From Roseobacter sinensis (GTDB taxonomy: Bacteria; Pseudomonadota; Alphaproteobacteria; Rhodobacterales; Rhodobacteraceae), in contig NZ_JALIEB010000025.1 in assembly GCF_025755255.1 (NCBI RefSeq), positions 1 through 34,433 on the forward strand: DNA of 34,433 nucleotides. The letters run 5' to 3'. The notes below the pieces were generated by a model that saw only the letters and a program-made list of their open reading frames with translations, did not search any database and was not told the origin of the DNA. This document shows positions 15,686 through 23,692 of the stretch, in pieces. A program made the position numbers and the translations under genes. How positions within the stretch are numbered: the first letter of the stretch is position 1; each line of letters starts with the position of its first letter.

Positions 15686-16677
15686 GTGCGCCGTTGCTGG
15701 AGGTTCGGGACCTGAGCGTGACCTTCAAGGTCGCTCAACAGGGTGCATGGCCATGGAGCGCGCCGCGGCTGCTGCAGGCGGTCAAAGACGCCAGCCTGGT
15801 TTTGGAGCCGGGGCAAACCCTCGGGTTGGTGGGCGAAAGCGGCTCGGGCAAGTCGTCGCTGGCGCGCGCGATTGTCGGCACGGTGCCCGCGAGCAATGGG
15901 CAGGTGCTGTGGCGCGGCGAGGATGTGGTCGGGATGGGCGCAGCGCGACACCGCACGCATGGGCGCCATGTTCAGATGGTGTTTCAGGACCCGCTCGACG
16001 CACTCAACCCCCGCATGACGGTCGGTCAGATCGTGGCCGAACCCCTGCGCACCCACTTCCCCGATCTGTCGAAAGCAGAGATCCGGACCAGGGTCGGCGC
16101 GATGATGGAGCGGGTGGGCCTGCTGCCAGCGCTCGTGAACCGCTACCCGCACGAGTTCTCGGGCGGCCAGTGCCAGCGCATCGGGATTGCCCGCGCCCTG
16201 ATCACCGAGCCGGAGCTTGTGGTCTGTGACGAACCGGTGAGCGCGCTGGACGTCTCGGTGCAGGCACAGGTCGTGAACCTGTTGCAGGACCTGCAGCGCG
16301 ACATGGGCCTCGCGCTGCTGTTCATCGCGCATGATCTCAGCGTCGTGCGGCATATCTCGCACCGCATCGCCGTGATGTATCTGGGCCGGATCGTCGAGGC
16401 GGCTGACGCGTCTGACCTGATCGCAAAGCCCCGCCACCCCTACACGAAGGCGCTGATCGCCTCGGTGCCGATCCCTTCTCCGAAAGCGGAGCGCAGCCGC
16501 CACCGGCCCGTCCTGAAGGGCGAATTGCCGTCCCCCATAGCGCCGCCCTCAGGCTGTGTGTTCCGGACGCGGTGCCCAATCGCCCAGCCCAGCTGCGCGG
16601 AACAGATCCCCGCGGTCGAGCGCATCGGCGCCGACCATCTCGTCGCCTGCCCCTTCGCAGATCTTGCGGTGACCTAG
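15682..16677 (+). CDS. oppF: Oligopeptide ABC transporter ATP-binding protein OppF
   Basis: This is the second ATPase, 331 residues, and forms a heterodimer with OppD. It has Walker A GESGSGKSS, Q-loop VFQDPLDALNPRMTVG, signature FSGGQCQRIGIARAL, Walker B LVVCDEPVSALDVS and switch His FIAHDLSVVRHIS. The C-terminal extension contains GCVFRTRCPIAQPSC. An insert-like APRLLQAVKDASL region before Walker A fits OppF. It is the last gene of the operon; no clear terminator follows. Confidence 0.93.
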   Translation: MSAPLLEVRDLSVTFKVAQQGAWPWSAPRLLQAVKDASLVLEPGQTLGLVGESGSGKSSLARAIVGTVPASNGQVLWRGEDVVGMGAARHRTHGRHVQMVFQDPLDALNPRMTVGQIVAEPLRTHFPDLSKAEIRTRVGAMMERVGLLPALVNRYPHEFSGGQCQRIGIARALITEPELVVCDEPVSALDVSVQAQVVNLLQDLQRDMGLALLFIAHDLSVVRHISHRIAVMYLGRIVEAADASDLIAKPRHPYTKALIASVPIPSPKAERSRHRPVLKGELPSPIAPPSGCVFRTRCPIAQPSCAEQIPAVERIGADHLVACPFADLAVT

Positions 16678-17011
16678 CGGTCGCGCTGTCCCAGGCGGGG
16701 CAGGTTGCGGGGGTCAAAAAACCCAATGATCACAGTCGCCTGCGAGAGAGCCGCCGCCCCGGCCCTGTGGATGTTTCGTCTCGCCGCGCCTGGCCCCTTT
16801 GTCACTGCCGGGACATTAACGACCATCGGGTAGACCAGCCTCGCGCTACTTTGAATCCACGTGGCTGTTCTACTCTGGCTGCCGTGGGATGAACCAAAGC
16901 GGCGCGACTTAGCCCCGAAGCAAAACTCGGCCGGTCAAAACCCTCAATCGCCGACAGTCGAATGATTTTCAGATCCAGCGCCCGTCAGTGCCGAGGACCA
17001 ACACCGCCTCG
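16678..17011. other. Intergenic region after oppF
   Basis: I see no supported gene in this gap of more than 300 bases. The open frames that cross it run out of oppF in the wrong frame and show no domain. No oppF terminator with a T-run is obvious; GGGTCAAAAAACCC (near 16711) could form only a very small stem. The region may be decayed sequence. Confidence 0.4.
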
Positions 17012-17048
17012 GGAAAAGCCGGGGCGCGAGCCGGACGCCCACGCCCCG
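17012..17048 (-). terminator. Putative terminator of the fasciclin operon
   Basis: On the minus strand, the arms CGGGGCG (17048-17042) and CGCCCCG (17026-17020) can pair with a 15-base loop, followed by GCTTTT. It lies just after the stop of the RTX/fasciclin gene at 17056. The T-run is short, so strength is uncertain. Confidence 0.5.
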
Positions 17049-17055
17049 ACCGAGT

Positions 17056-18978
17056 TCAGAACAGGAAGTCGTCTTCCGAAAGATCAAGCCGCGCGCCCTG
17101 GACGAGAATGCTCTGGTCGTCGCCGAGCTTGATTTCTGCACGGTTCCCCTTCTGCTTGATGGCGCCCTCGAGGTCCGCGAAGCTCTCGAACGCGGTGCCG
17201 CTCAGGTCGATCAGGTCCAGCCCGTCTTCGAACCGGACGATACGGTCATGCCCATCGCCGGTGTTGAACACGAAGATGTCCGCGTCACGACCGCCAAAGA
17301 GGGTGTCGTCGCCGAGGCCGCCCGTCAACGTGTCCATACCGCGGCCGCCGAGGATGATGTCATGTCCGTCACCGCCAAATCCGACATCATTGCCGGTGCC
17401 GAGTGCGATCTTGTCGTTCCCGCCGTTGCCATCGACGAGATCGTTGTCGCGTCCGGTCCGAATGAAGCTGGCCGTGTCGTCGTCGATGATGAAATCGACA
17501 TCATTCGACCCGTCCGATTGCAGCAGATCCGCCGGCAGAAGGACGCCGTCGAGAACATGCGCAATGCCGTTCGAGGCGGCGATATCCGTCGCGATCAGAG
17601 TCGGATTGGGCACATCCGGGTCGGCATCGACAAGGCTGGTGCCCGCGACACCCAGCTGGCCGCCCTGCAGCGTGGCGATCTGATCGGCCGCAAGGACCTG
17701 CTCGGACCCCAGCGCCTCCGGTGCGACGTGATAGGTCAGGACTTCGGTCAGAAGCGGGATCGGATCACCGCCGCCCAGCAGCGTCAGCGCCTCGACCAGA
17801 TAGGCAAAGGCCTCGCCCTCGTCCGACCCCTCGAAACCGAGCGCCTGTGACAGCGCGACGAAGGCCGCGTCATTGGGCGCAAAGACGGTCAGATCGGCTT
17901 CGGGATCGTCCAGCGCGCCGACAAGCCCCGCCGTCTGCACGGCGGTCAGCAGCACGTCGAAGTCGGTGTCGTCCTGATCGAAGGTGCCCCCGCTCGCCGC
18001 AACGATGCCCGCAAGCGTGGGCAGCTCCGGTTCTGGCGGTTCATTGCCGGGGATGTCGATGGGCAAGAGCACCCGGTCGATCACCTGGATGGTGCCGTTG
18101 GCAGCGTTCACATCCGGACCAACGATGCTTGGGTTTGCCACGTCCGGCTCATTGTCGACCAGTTCCGTGCCTTCTGTACCGAATGTGGCCCCGTTCAGCA
18201 GCGTGGTGACCTGATCTGCCGCATCGACCTCGGCGGCCGTCTTTGCACCGGGCGAGACATGATAGAGCAGGATGTCTGTCAGCAGCGGGATCGGATCGCC
18301 GTCGGGCGCAAGGCCGGCAAGGGCCGAGGCGATGAAGCCGAAGACAGCCCCTTCGTCCGACGTGTCACCGGCAAACCCCAGATCGACCGCGAGCGCCGTG
18401 AAGGCGGCATCGGTTGGCGCGAAGACGGTGATGTCGTCGGAGTTCCGCACCGCGTCCACGAGGTTCGCCGCCGTCAATGCTTGCACGAGGATGTTGAAGT
18501 CGTCCGAGCCTGCAGCAATGTCGACGATATTTGGGGCAGGCTCGGCCACGGGGCCGGCTGAAAGATCCTCGTAGTCGACCCCGCGAAACACATTGACGCT
18601 GGCGCCGACGGTCAGCGTCACGCCCGCCGGCGGCACTGGCCCGAGGTAGGTGAAGCTGTCTGGCAGGCGGCCGGGCTGTTCCAGCTCGACCAGACGGTAG
18701 GTGCGACCGTCATCCCCGTAGAGATGCCAGAGCTGCTCGGCGTAGAGGGTGCCGCCGTTTCCGACCTCCTCCCCGGCCCGCAGGATCTGGGCCTCTTGGC
18801 CCGAGCGATCGTCACCCCGTTCATTACGGCGCAGATCGCCGGACAGACGGCTGTCGTCATCCGTAACGGTGAACTCCAGTGTCGCCGCATCGGGCATGGT
18901 AAAGCTTGCATGCGGCGCGATGTGACCATCGCCAAACAGATCCGCTTTGGCAAAGCCGGTGAAGATGAAGGTGCGCAT
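17056..18978 (-). CDS. Secreted RTX protein with two fasciclin domains
   Basis: The 640-residue protein has no N-terminal signal peptide. Residues 1-140 are an acidic region starting [20 protein letters not shown] that I do not recognise as a named domain. Two FAS1 adhesion domains follow (about 150-306 and 321-482), each with DxTVFAPxDAAF, LLYHV or LTYHV and a closing G-x-x-x-V-I/L-D-x-V-L-L-P. Residues about 508-570 are glycine/aspartate RTX nonapeptides ([28 protein letters not shown]), which bind calcium. The C-terminus is a short type I secretion-like tail ending DDFLF. Family knowledge indicates export by a type I system and a surface or adhesion role. It lies 22 bases after a fasciclin lipoprotein gene, so the two are probably co-transcribed. 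No transporter for it is in the window. Confidence 0.85.
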   Translation of the reverse strand: MRTFIFTGFAKADLFGDGHIAPHASFTMPDAATLEFTVTDDDSRLSGDLRRNERGDDRSGQEAQILRAGEEVGNGGTLYAEQLWHLYGDDGRTYRLVELEQPGRLPDSFTYLGPVPPAGVTLTVGASVNVFRGVDYEDLSAGPVAEPAPNIVDIAAGSDDFNILVQALTAANLVDAVRNSDDITVFAPTDAAFTALAVDLGFAGDTSDEGAVFGFIASALAGLAPDGDPIPLLTDILLYHVSPGAKTAAEVDAADQVTTLLNGATFGTEGTELVDNEPDVANPSIVGPDVNAANGTIQVIDRVLLPIDIPGNEPPEPELPTLAGIVAASGGTFDQDDTDFDVLLTAVQTAGLVGALDDPEADLTVFAPNDAAFVALSQALGFEGSDEGEAFAYLVEALTLLGGGDPIPLLTEVLTYHVAPEALGSEQVLAADQIATLQGGQLGVAGTSLVDADPDVPNPTLIATDIAASNGIAHVLDGVLLPADLLQSDGSNDVDFIIDDDTASFIRTGRDNDLVDGNGGNDKIALGTGNDVGFGGDGHDIILGGRGMDTLTGGLGDDTLFGGRDADIFVFNTGDGHDRIVRFEDGLDLIDLSGTAFESFADLEGAIKQKGNRAEIKLGDDQSILVQGARLDLSEDDFLF

Positions 18979-19000
18979 GTCGTCTCCTTTCCGTCTCGGC

Positions 19001-19486
19001 TCAGGGCAGCAGTACTTTGTCGATTACATGGATAACGCCGTTCGACGCGGCGATGTCAGCCGCGGTCACCGTGGCATCGTTGACCTTGACGCCATTGCGC
19101 CCGTCCACGTGCACCGTCTTCCCGTTGACCGTCGCGGGGCTCAGCCGCTGGCCGGCCACATCCGCCGCCATGACCTTGCCGGGCAGGACGTGGTAGGTGA
19201 GAATCGCCGTCAGCTGATCCTTGTTCTCGGGCTTCAGCAGCGTCTCGACCGTGCCCTCCGGCAGCGCGGCAAAGGCTTCATCCGTGGGGGCAAAGACGGT
19301 GAAGGGCCCTTCGCTTTTCAGCGTATCCGCTAGATCGGCGGCGGTGACCGCGGCGACAAGCGTGTCAAACGATCCGGCGGACTGCGCCACCTCGACGATA
19401 TCGGGGGCGGTCTGGGTTGTCGCACAGCCGGCAATCGCCAGCCCACCGGCCAGTACCGAGGCTTTGAAAAGAGTGAGCAGCTTCAT
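19001..19486 (-). CDS. Fasciclin (FAS1) domain lipoprotein
   Basis: The 161-residue protein has a lipoprotein signal peptide ([20 protein letters not shown], lipid-modified Cys21) and a single FAS1 domain (about 28-161). Conserved FAS1 pieces are [31 protein letters not shown] and [15 protein letters not shown]. It is presumably anchored on the periplasmic side of a membrane. It is the first gene of a two-gene operon with the RTX-fasciclin protein, and its domain resembles those two. It is divergent from the DUF6502 gene across a region with a perfect palindrome. FAS1 proteins mediate adhesion; the precise role here is unknown. Confidence 0.9.
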   Translation of the reverse strand: MKLLTLFKASVLAGGLAIAGCATTQTAPDIVEVAQSAGSFDTLVAAVTAADLADTLKSEGPFTVFAPTDEAFAALPEGTVETLLKPENKDQLTAILTYHVLPGKVMAADVAGQRLSPATVNGKTVHVDGRNGVKVNDATVTAADIAASNGVIHVIDKVLLP

Positions 19487-19511
19487 GGGGGTGTATCCTT
19501 CCTCTCAATAC

Positions 19512-19528
19512 GTGTGTATTTTACACAC
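19512..19528. promoter_or_regulatory. 17-bp perfect palindrome between fasciclin and DUF6502 genes
   Basis: GTGTGTATTTTACACAC has 7-base arms around TTT, 25 bases upstream of the fasciclin lipoprotein start. A direct repeat, TCACAC-CG-TCACAC, lies near 19588-19601 in the same divergent gap. Symmetry and location suggest an operator for one or both transcripts. The regulator is unknown. Confidence 0.6.
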
Positions 19529-19612
19529 ATCAGTGACAAGCTATTTGGGACACTCGGCCGCAGAGGCAAGTTTTTTGTGGAACTTTTTCACACCGTCACA
19601 CATGTTTGCGCT

Positions 19613-20455
19613 ATGGCAGCGCGCGATCCCTTTTCCAGATCAGGCCTTTTTGAACGGGCAGTTCGGCGGATTCTCCGCCCGCTCGTGCGTGCGCTGATCG
19701 CCCAAGGGGTCACCGCTCCGGCGCTCTACCGCATCGTCAAGCAAACCTACGTGGAGGTCGCCGTCGACGATCTGGGCGATGCGGCGACCGACAGCCGCGT
19801 GAATGTGGTGACCGGCGTGCACAGGCGCGATGTGAAGGAGTTCAGGACTGGCGATCAGAGCGATAGCAACGAGACACAGCGCAAAGTGTCCATCTTGCTG
19901 ACGGTGGTCGGCCGCTGGATGTCGGACCCGATGTTTACGGAAAACGGCAGGCCGCGCGTCCTGCCGCGCTTTGCCGCCGACGGCCCCAGCTTCGAGACAC
20001 TGGTTCAATCCGTCAGCCGCGACATCCGCCCCCGTACGGTACTCGACGAATTGACTCGGCAGGGCATCGCCGAGCTTGAGGATGATATGGTCCGGCTGCT
20101 TTCGGAGGGGCTGGTGGGATCGGCCGACACCGATCAGAAGCTGCACTTCTTTGCGTTCAACCTCGGTGATCACATGCAGGCGGCGGTCGACAACCTCTTG
20201 TCGGACGCGCCCGAGTTCCTCGAACGAGCGGTGTTCTACAACAACTTGGAGGCAAGCTCCGTCGCGGCGATCGAAGCCGAGGCCCGCAGGTTGAGCCAGG
20301 ACGGCTTGAAGCGCATCAATACGCTTGCGGCTGGCAAACAGGCGGAGGACAAGTCAAAACCAACCGCGCACCACCGCTTCAGATTTGGTGTCTTCTTCTA
20401 CCGCGAGGAGGAAGACGCTGGCACAAAAGGAACGTCCACCGATGACGACGGGTAA
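19613..20455 (+). CDS. DUF6502-family protein
   Basis: The product is a 280-residue cytoplasmic-looking protein. The N-terminal region (RRILRPLVRALIAQGVTAPALYRIVKQTYVEVA, key part LRPLVRALIAQGV) and TDSRVNVVTGVHRRDVKEF match what I know of DUF6502. The VTGVHRRDV stretch looks like a winged-helix/HTH-like segment, so a DNA- or partner-binding role is conceivable but unproven. The start is placed at ATG 19613; a GTG far upstream (19514) would cross the palindrome. Its 3' end overlaps the next gene by 14 bases, so the two are coupled. The function of the family is not established. Confidence 0.75.
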   Translation: MAARDPFSRSGLFERAVRRILRPLVRALIAQGVTAPALYRIVKQTYVEVAVDDLGDAATDSRVNVVTGVHRRDVKEFRTGDQSDSNETQRKVSILLTVVGRWMSDPMFTENGRPRVLPRFAADGPSFETLVQSVSRDIRPRTVLDELTRQGIAELEDDMVRLLSEGLVGSADTDQKLHFFAFNLGDHMQAAVDNLLSDAPEFLERAVFYNNLEASSVAAIEAEARRLSQDGLKRINTLAAGKQAEDKSKPTAHHRFRFGVFFYREEEDAGTKGTSTDDDG

Positions 20456-21368
20456 GTTTTCTCGCCGCTCTGCCCTTGGCGCGGGTTTCTCCAGCTTGCT
20501 TCTGCCACATGTCGCCTGGCCGCAGGAAAGCGAGCGCCAGGTGGAAGGAGGGATCGGTGGCACCGGCATTGTAGGGGTTGTGACTGAACTGGGTGATCTC
20601 GTGGTCAGCGGGAACCGGGTGCAGACCGATAGCAGCACCGAATTCAGCGATGCCTTCGGACGGCTGGCAGCAAGCGACATCCGCCTGGGCGACAGCCTGA
20701 CAGTCGAAGCGGACGGTCCGGCCGATGCTCTGCGCGCACGGCGTGTGCATGTGACCACACCCTTGGTCGGGCGCGTCTACACCGCCTCAACGCCGGACCG
20801 CCGCATGACCGTGAACGGTGTCGATGTGCTGCTACCGCCGGGATTGCCCTTGCCCGAGGTCGGCACGCGTGTCGCCGTCTCGGGCCTCTGGCGGGGCGCC
20901 TCTGTTGTCGCCAGCCGCATTTCGCCGGCACGACGTGAGCTCGATGTGGTATCGGGTGATGTGGCGCGCGCCGGATCGCGCGTGACCATCGGAACCGTGA
21001 CGGCCCGTGGCCGCGGCGTGGCGGGCCTGGTCAGTGGCGGCTTTGCGCGCGCGGTCGGACTGTTCGCTCCCGATCAGGGTGTGATCCGCGCCTCGGAGCT
21101 GGCCACGGCACGCTTCATCGGGGCCGCCGGTCCACTGGCATGGCTCTCGATCGAGGGGTATCTCACCCCGGCGCCGCGCGCGCCTGGCTATCGCATCGCC
21201 GGGCTTGGCCACAGTTTCGAACGCACCCTCGACCTGCGCCTCTACGCGGATGCCCGTGTCCTGTTCAACGGGCGCTACACGGGCCGCTTTGCAGCCCAAA
21301 GCGCCGTGATCCTGCCGGAGGCGGAGGCACAGCGCCGTCAACTCCTGCGTCAAATCGCCAACGGCTGA
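20442..21368 (+). CDS. Exported DUF5666-domain protein
   Basis: The 308-residue protein has a Tat-like signal (KFSRRSALGAGFSSLLLPHVA). The mature part is made of beta-rich repeats of the DUF5666 type: GGTGIVGVVTELGDLVVSGNRV, later TPLVGRVYT and VTIGTVTARGRG. These are OB-like modules of about 70 residues, probably three or four in a row. The start at 20442 follows AAAGGA and overlaps the DUF6502 frame by 14 bases. Pairing of DUF6502 with DUF5666 suggests a joint, still unknown, envelope function. No catalytic motif is seen. Confidence 0.8.
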   Translation: MTTGKFSRRSALGAGFSSLLLPHVAWPQESERQVEGGIGGTGIVGVVTELGDLVVSGNRVQTDSSTEFSDAFGRLAASDIRLGDSLTVEADGPADALRARRVHVTTPLVGRVYTASTPDRRMTVNGVDVLLPPGLPLPEVGTRVAVSGLWRGASVVASRISPARRELDVVSGDVARAGSRVTIGTVTARGRGVAGLVSGGFARAVGLFAPDQGVIRASELATARFIGAAGPLAWLSIEGYLTPAPRAPGYRIAGLGHSFERTLDLRLYADARVLFNGRYTGRFAAQSAVILPEAEAQRRQLLRQIANG

Positions 21369-21380
21369 TGCCCCACCCGC

Positions 21381-22400
21381 TCATGACCGTTGCAGGCGGG
21401 TCGTCTCGCCGGGGACAAGCTCGAGCGGCAGGGGTTTGGAGGTCTCAACCGACACGCCGTTGATCCGCGCCAGCAGGTTGGTCGCTCCGGTGATCCCCAT
21501 CAAGCGGCGCAGCGTGCGCACGGTGGTCAAAGTCTTGGGCAGAACGCTCGCAAGGTCGAGCTGGTTGAACCCGGCGATGCCGATGTCCTCGGGCACCGAC
21601 AGCCCGCGGATCTGGCAGCACATCAGGCCGCCGAAGGCCATGTGATCATTGAGATAACAGATGATGTCGGGCGACGCGCTATCGAGCAACTGAGCGGTGC
21701 CCTCGAACCCCGTGGTGAAGGAGTTCCCGGTCTCGGGGCGAGCCGAGAGAACAGCGGCACCGCAGTCGCGGGCAAAGATATCGCGCAGCCCCTCCAGCCG
21801 AGCATCGGCGCGCGTGTCATGCCCGCGCGGCGCGCTCACGAAGGCGGGGCGCCGATAGCCCAGGGAGACCGCATGGGCGCCAATCATCTGCCCGGCCTTG
21901 TAGTGGTCTATGCCGACGCAGATATCGATCGGTGTCTCGGTGTGATCCCAGATTTCGAGCACTGGGATCGGCGATTCCCGCAACAGCTCGACCGTCTCCG
22001 GGCGATGATCCAAGCCGGTGAGGATGATGCCCGCCGGCTGCCAGGACAGCAGCCGCCGCACCCAGCTCAGCTCGGCGTCGGGGTTGTACTCGGTCGTGTC
22101 GATCACGCTGGAGTACCCGGCGGAATCGAAGGTCCGGCGCATCCCCTTGAGAATGTCGGCGAAGACCTCTCCCGCAAAGGTCGGCAGCGAGATGCCGATC
22201 AGGTTCGAGTTCGCGACCGCCAGCGAGCGGGCATTACTGTTTGGCACGTACTTCATGTCCCTGGCGATCTTGAGGATCTGGGCGCGGGTCTTTTCCGACA
22301 CGCCGTCAACGCCCCGGATCGCGCGCGAGACACTCATGATGCTGACGCCCGCACGTGCGGCAACATCTTCGATCTTGGCGGGCCGCCCCGTTCTACCCAA
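21381..22400 (-). CDS. LacI-family transcriptional repressor
   Basis: The 339-residue regulator has an N-terminal LacI helix-turn-helix (KIEDVAARAGVSIMSVSRAIRG) with the usual hinge helix (YVPNSNARSLA). A periplasmic-binding-protein-like effector domain follows, including GYRRPAFVSAPRGHD and the dimer-region DIGIAGFNQLDLA. The start codon appears to be TTG (22400-22398): a TAA lies ten codons upstream in frame, and no ATG or GTG lies between. The next internal Met is already inside the HTH. It is divergent from a sugar ABC importer, with a perfect LacI-type operator between them. It probably represses the importer and itself until a sugar ligand binds. Confidence 0.9.
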   Translation of the reverse strand: MGRTGRPAKIEDVAARAGVSIMSVSRAIRGVDGVSEKTRAQILKIARDMKYVPNSNARSLAVANSNLIGISLPTFAGEVFADILKGMRRTFDSAGYSSVIDTTEYNPDAELSWVRRLLSWQPAGIILTGLDHRPETVELLRESPIPVLEIWDHTETPIDICVGIDHYKAGQMIGAHAVSLGYRRPAFVSAPRGHDTRADARLEGLRDIFARDCGAAVLSARPETGNSFTTGFEGTAQLLDSASPDIICYLNDHMAFGGLMCCQIRGLSVPEDIGIAGFNQLDLASVLPKTLTTVRTLRRLMGITGATNLLARINGVSVETSKPLPLELVPGETTRLQRS

Positions 22401-22458
22401 ACCAACCGCCGCGTCGGTATCCGTATTTTATGAATAACCCCATGTAGTTACCTGAAGT

Positions 22459-22480
22459 TGAACGTTAACGCTAACGTTCA
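22459..22480. promoter_or_regulatory. LacI-type operator, perfect 22-bp palindrome
   Basis: The arms TGAACGTTA (22459-22467) and TAACGTTCA (22472-22480) flank ACGC, and the symmetry axis falls on the CG dinucleotide (22469/22470). A central CpG in an even palindrome is characteristic of LacI/GalR-family operators. It lies 58 bases upstream of the repressor start and about 96 upstream of the ATPase start. Confidence 0.85.
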
Positions 22481-22576
22481 TTTTGGCTTTTTCCCTTCGC
22501 TATTGGAAGCCCTTTGGGCACTCTGATCATCAAAGTTGGGAGGCTTTCTTCGGAAATCGGCGCTTCGGGGGGACAT

Positions 22577-23659
22577 GTGCCACGCATCGTTTTTGATCAG
22601 GTATCCAAGAGCTACGGGGCCGTGGAGGTTCTGCCGCCGTTCGACCTCAGCCTCGACGATGGCGAGTTCACTGTTCTAGTCGGCCCCTCGGGGTGCGGGA
22701 AGTCGACAACACTGCGGATGCTCGCGGGGCTCGAAACAGTCACCAGCGGCGAGATCTACTTCGACGACGCGCCGATCAGCAAGCTCGATCCCAAGGAGCG
22801 CGATCTGGCGATGGTGTTTCAGGACTACGCGCTCTACCCGCACATGAACATCGCCAAGAACATGTCCTTTGCGTTGCGGCTGGCACGGGTCCCCAAGGCG
22901 GAGATCGAAACCAAGGTGCAGCGCGTCGCCGAGATGCTGAACATCGCGCATCTGCTCGATCGCAAGCCGGCGGAGCTTTCGGGCGGCCAGCGCCAGCGGG
23001 TCGCGATGGGCCGGGCCCTTGTGCGCGATGCTGGTACGTTTCTCTTCGACGAACCACTGTCGAACCTCGATGCAAAACTGCGCGGCAAGATGCGCGCCGA
23101 GCTCGCCGAAATGCGCGACACCATCGACAAGAACATGGTTTACGTGACCCACGATCAGGTCGAGGCGATGACGCTGGGCGATCGCATCGTCGTGATGAGC
23201 GATGGGCTCATTCAGCAGCAGGGCTCGCCTGAAGAGCTGTTCAAATCGCCGGTGAATACCTTTGTCGCGGGGTTCATCGGCGCGCCGACCATGAACTTCG
23301 TCGACGGCGAGTTGGTGGAGGAAAAGGGCACGCTCTGGGCGCGGGGCGACGGTTTCGCGCTGCCTTTGCCCGAGGAGGCTGGCGCACGTCTGGCAACCGC
23401 ACAGGACCGGCATGTCACCATTGGCCTCCGGCCATCCAGTTTCACGACCGATCTGACCCGGGGCGCGCCGATCGAGCTCAAGGTTGTTGTCTCCGAATAT
23501 CTCGGCGCGCAATCCGTGCTCGTCACCCGCTGCGGCGGCGCAGAGATACTCGTGGAGACACAAAGCGCCGCACCGGTTCGCGCCGGAACTGAGCAGGCCT
23601 TCGGCGTGCTGACCGATGAAATCATGATTTTCGACAAGACGTCCGGGCTGCGGCTCTGA
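22577..23659 (+). CDS. Carbohydrate ABC transporter ATPase (UgpC/MalK type)
   Basis: This is the energy-supplying subunit of a sugar-type importer, 360 residues from GTG 22577. That start is chosen because a GGGGGG run lies four to five bases upstream and the length then fits UgpC/MalK. Walker A is GPSGCGKST, Q-loop VFQDYALYPHM, signature LSGGQRQRVAMGRAL, Walker B FLFDEPLSNLD and switch His VTHDQVEAM. A C-terminal TOBE regulatory domain follows (about 235-360). It is the first gene of the rightward operon controlled by the LacI repressor. The substrate cannot be read from the ATPase. Confidence 0.92.
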   Translation: MPRIVFDQVSKSYGAVEVLPPFDLSLDDGEFTVLVGPSGCGKSTTLRMLAGLETVTSGEIYFDDAPISKLDPKERDLAMVFQDYALYPHMNIAKNMSFALRLARVPKAEIETKVQRVAEMLNIAHLLDRKPAELSGGQRQRVAMGRALVRDAGTFLFDEPLSNLDAKLRGKMRAELAEMRDTIDKNMVYVTHDQVEAMTLGDRIVVMSDGLIQQQGSPEELFKSPVNTFVAGFIGAPTMNFVDGELVEEKGTLWARGDGFALPLPEEAGARLATAQDRHVTIGLRPSSFTTDLTRGAPIELKVVVSEYLGAQSVLVTRCGGAEILVETQSAAPVRAGTEQAFGVLTDEIMIFDKTSGLRL

Positions 23660-23692
23660 CGAACAAGACATAGCATCAGGGAGGACTGAAGA

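Noticed and set aside
19512-19529. PpsR/CrtJ-type site in the fasciclin/DUF6502 gap
   Set aside because: The TGT and ACA elements are spaced by 11 bases or fewer, not the required 12, and no photosynthesis genes are present.
21375-21401. Inverted repeat ACCCGC/GCGGGT between the DUF5666 and lacI genes as a bidirectional terminator
   Set aside because: It overlaps the lacI stop codon, has a 15-base loop and lacks T-runs.
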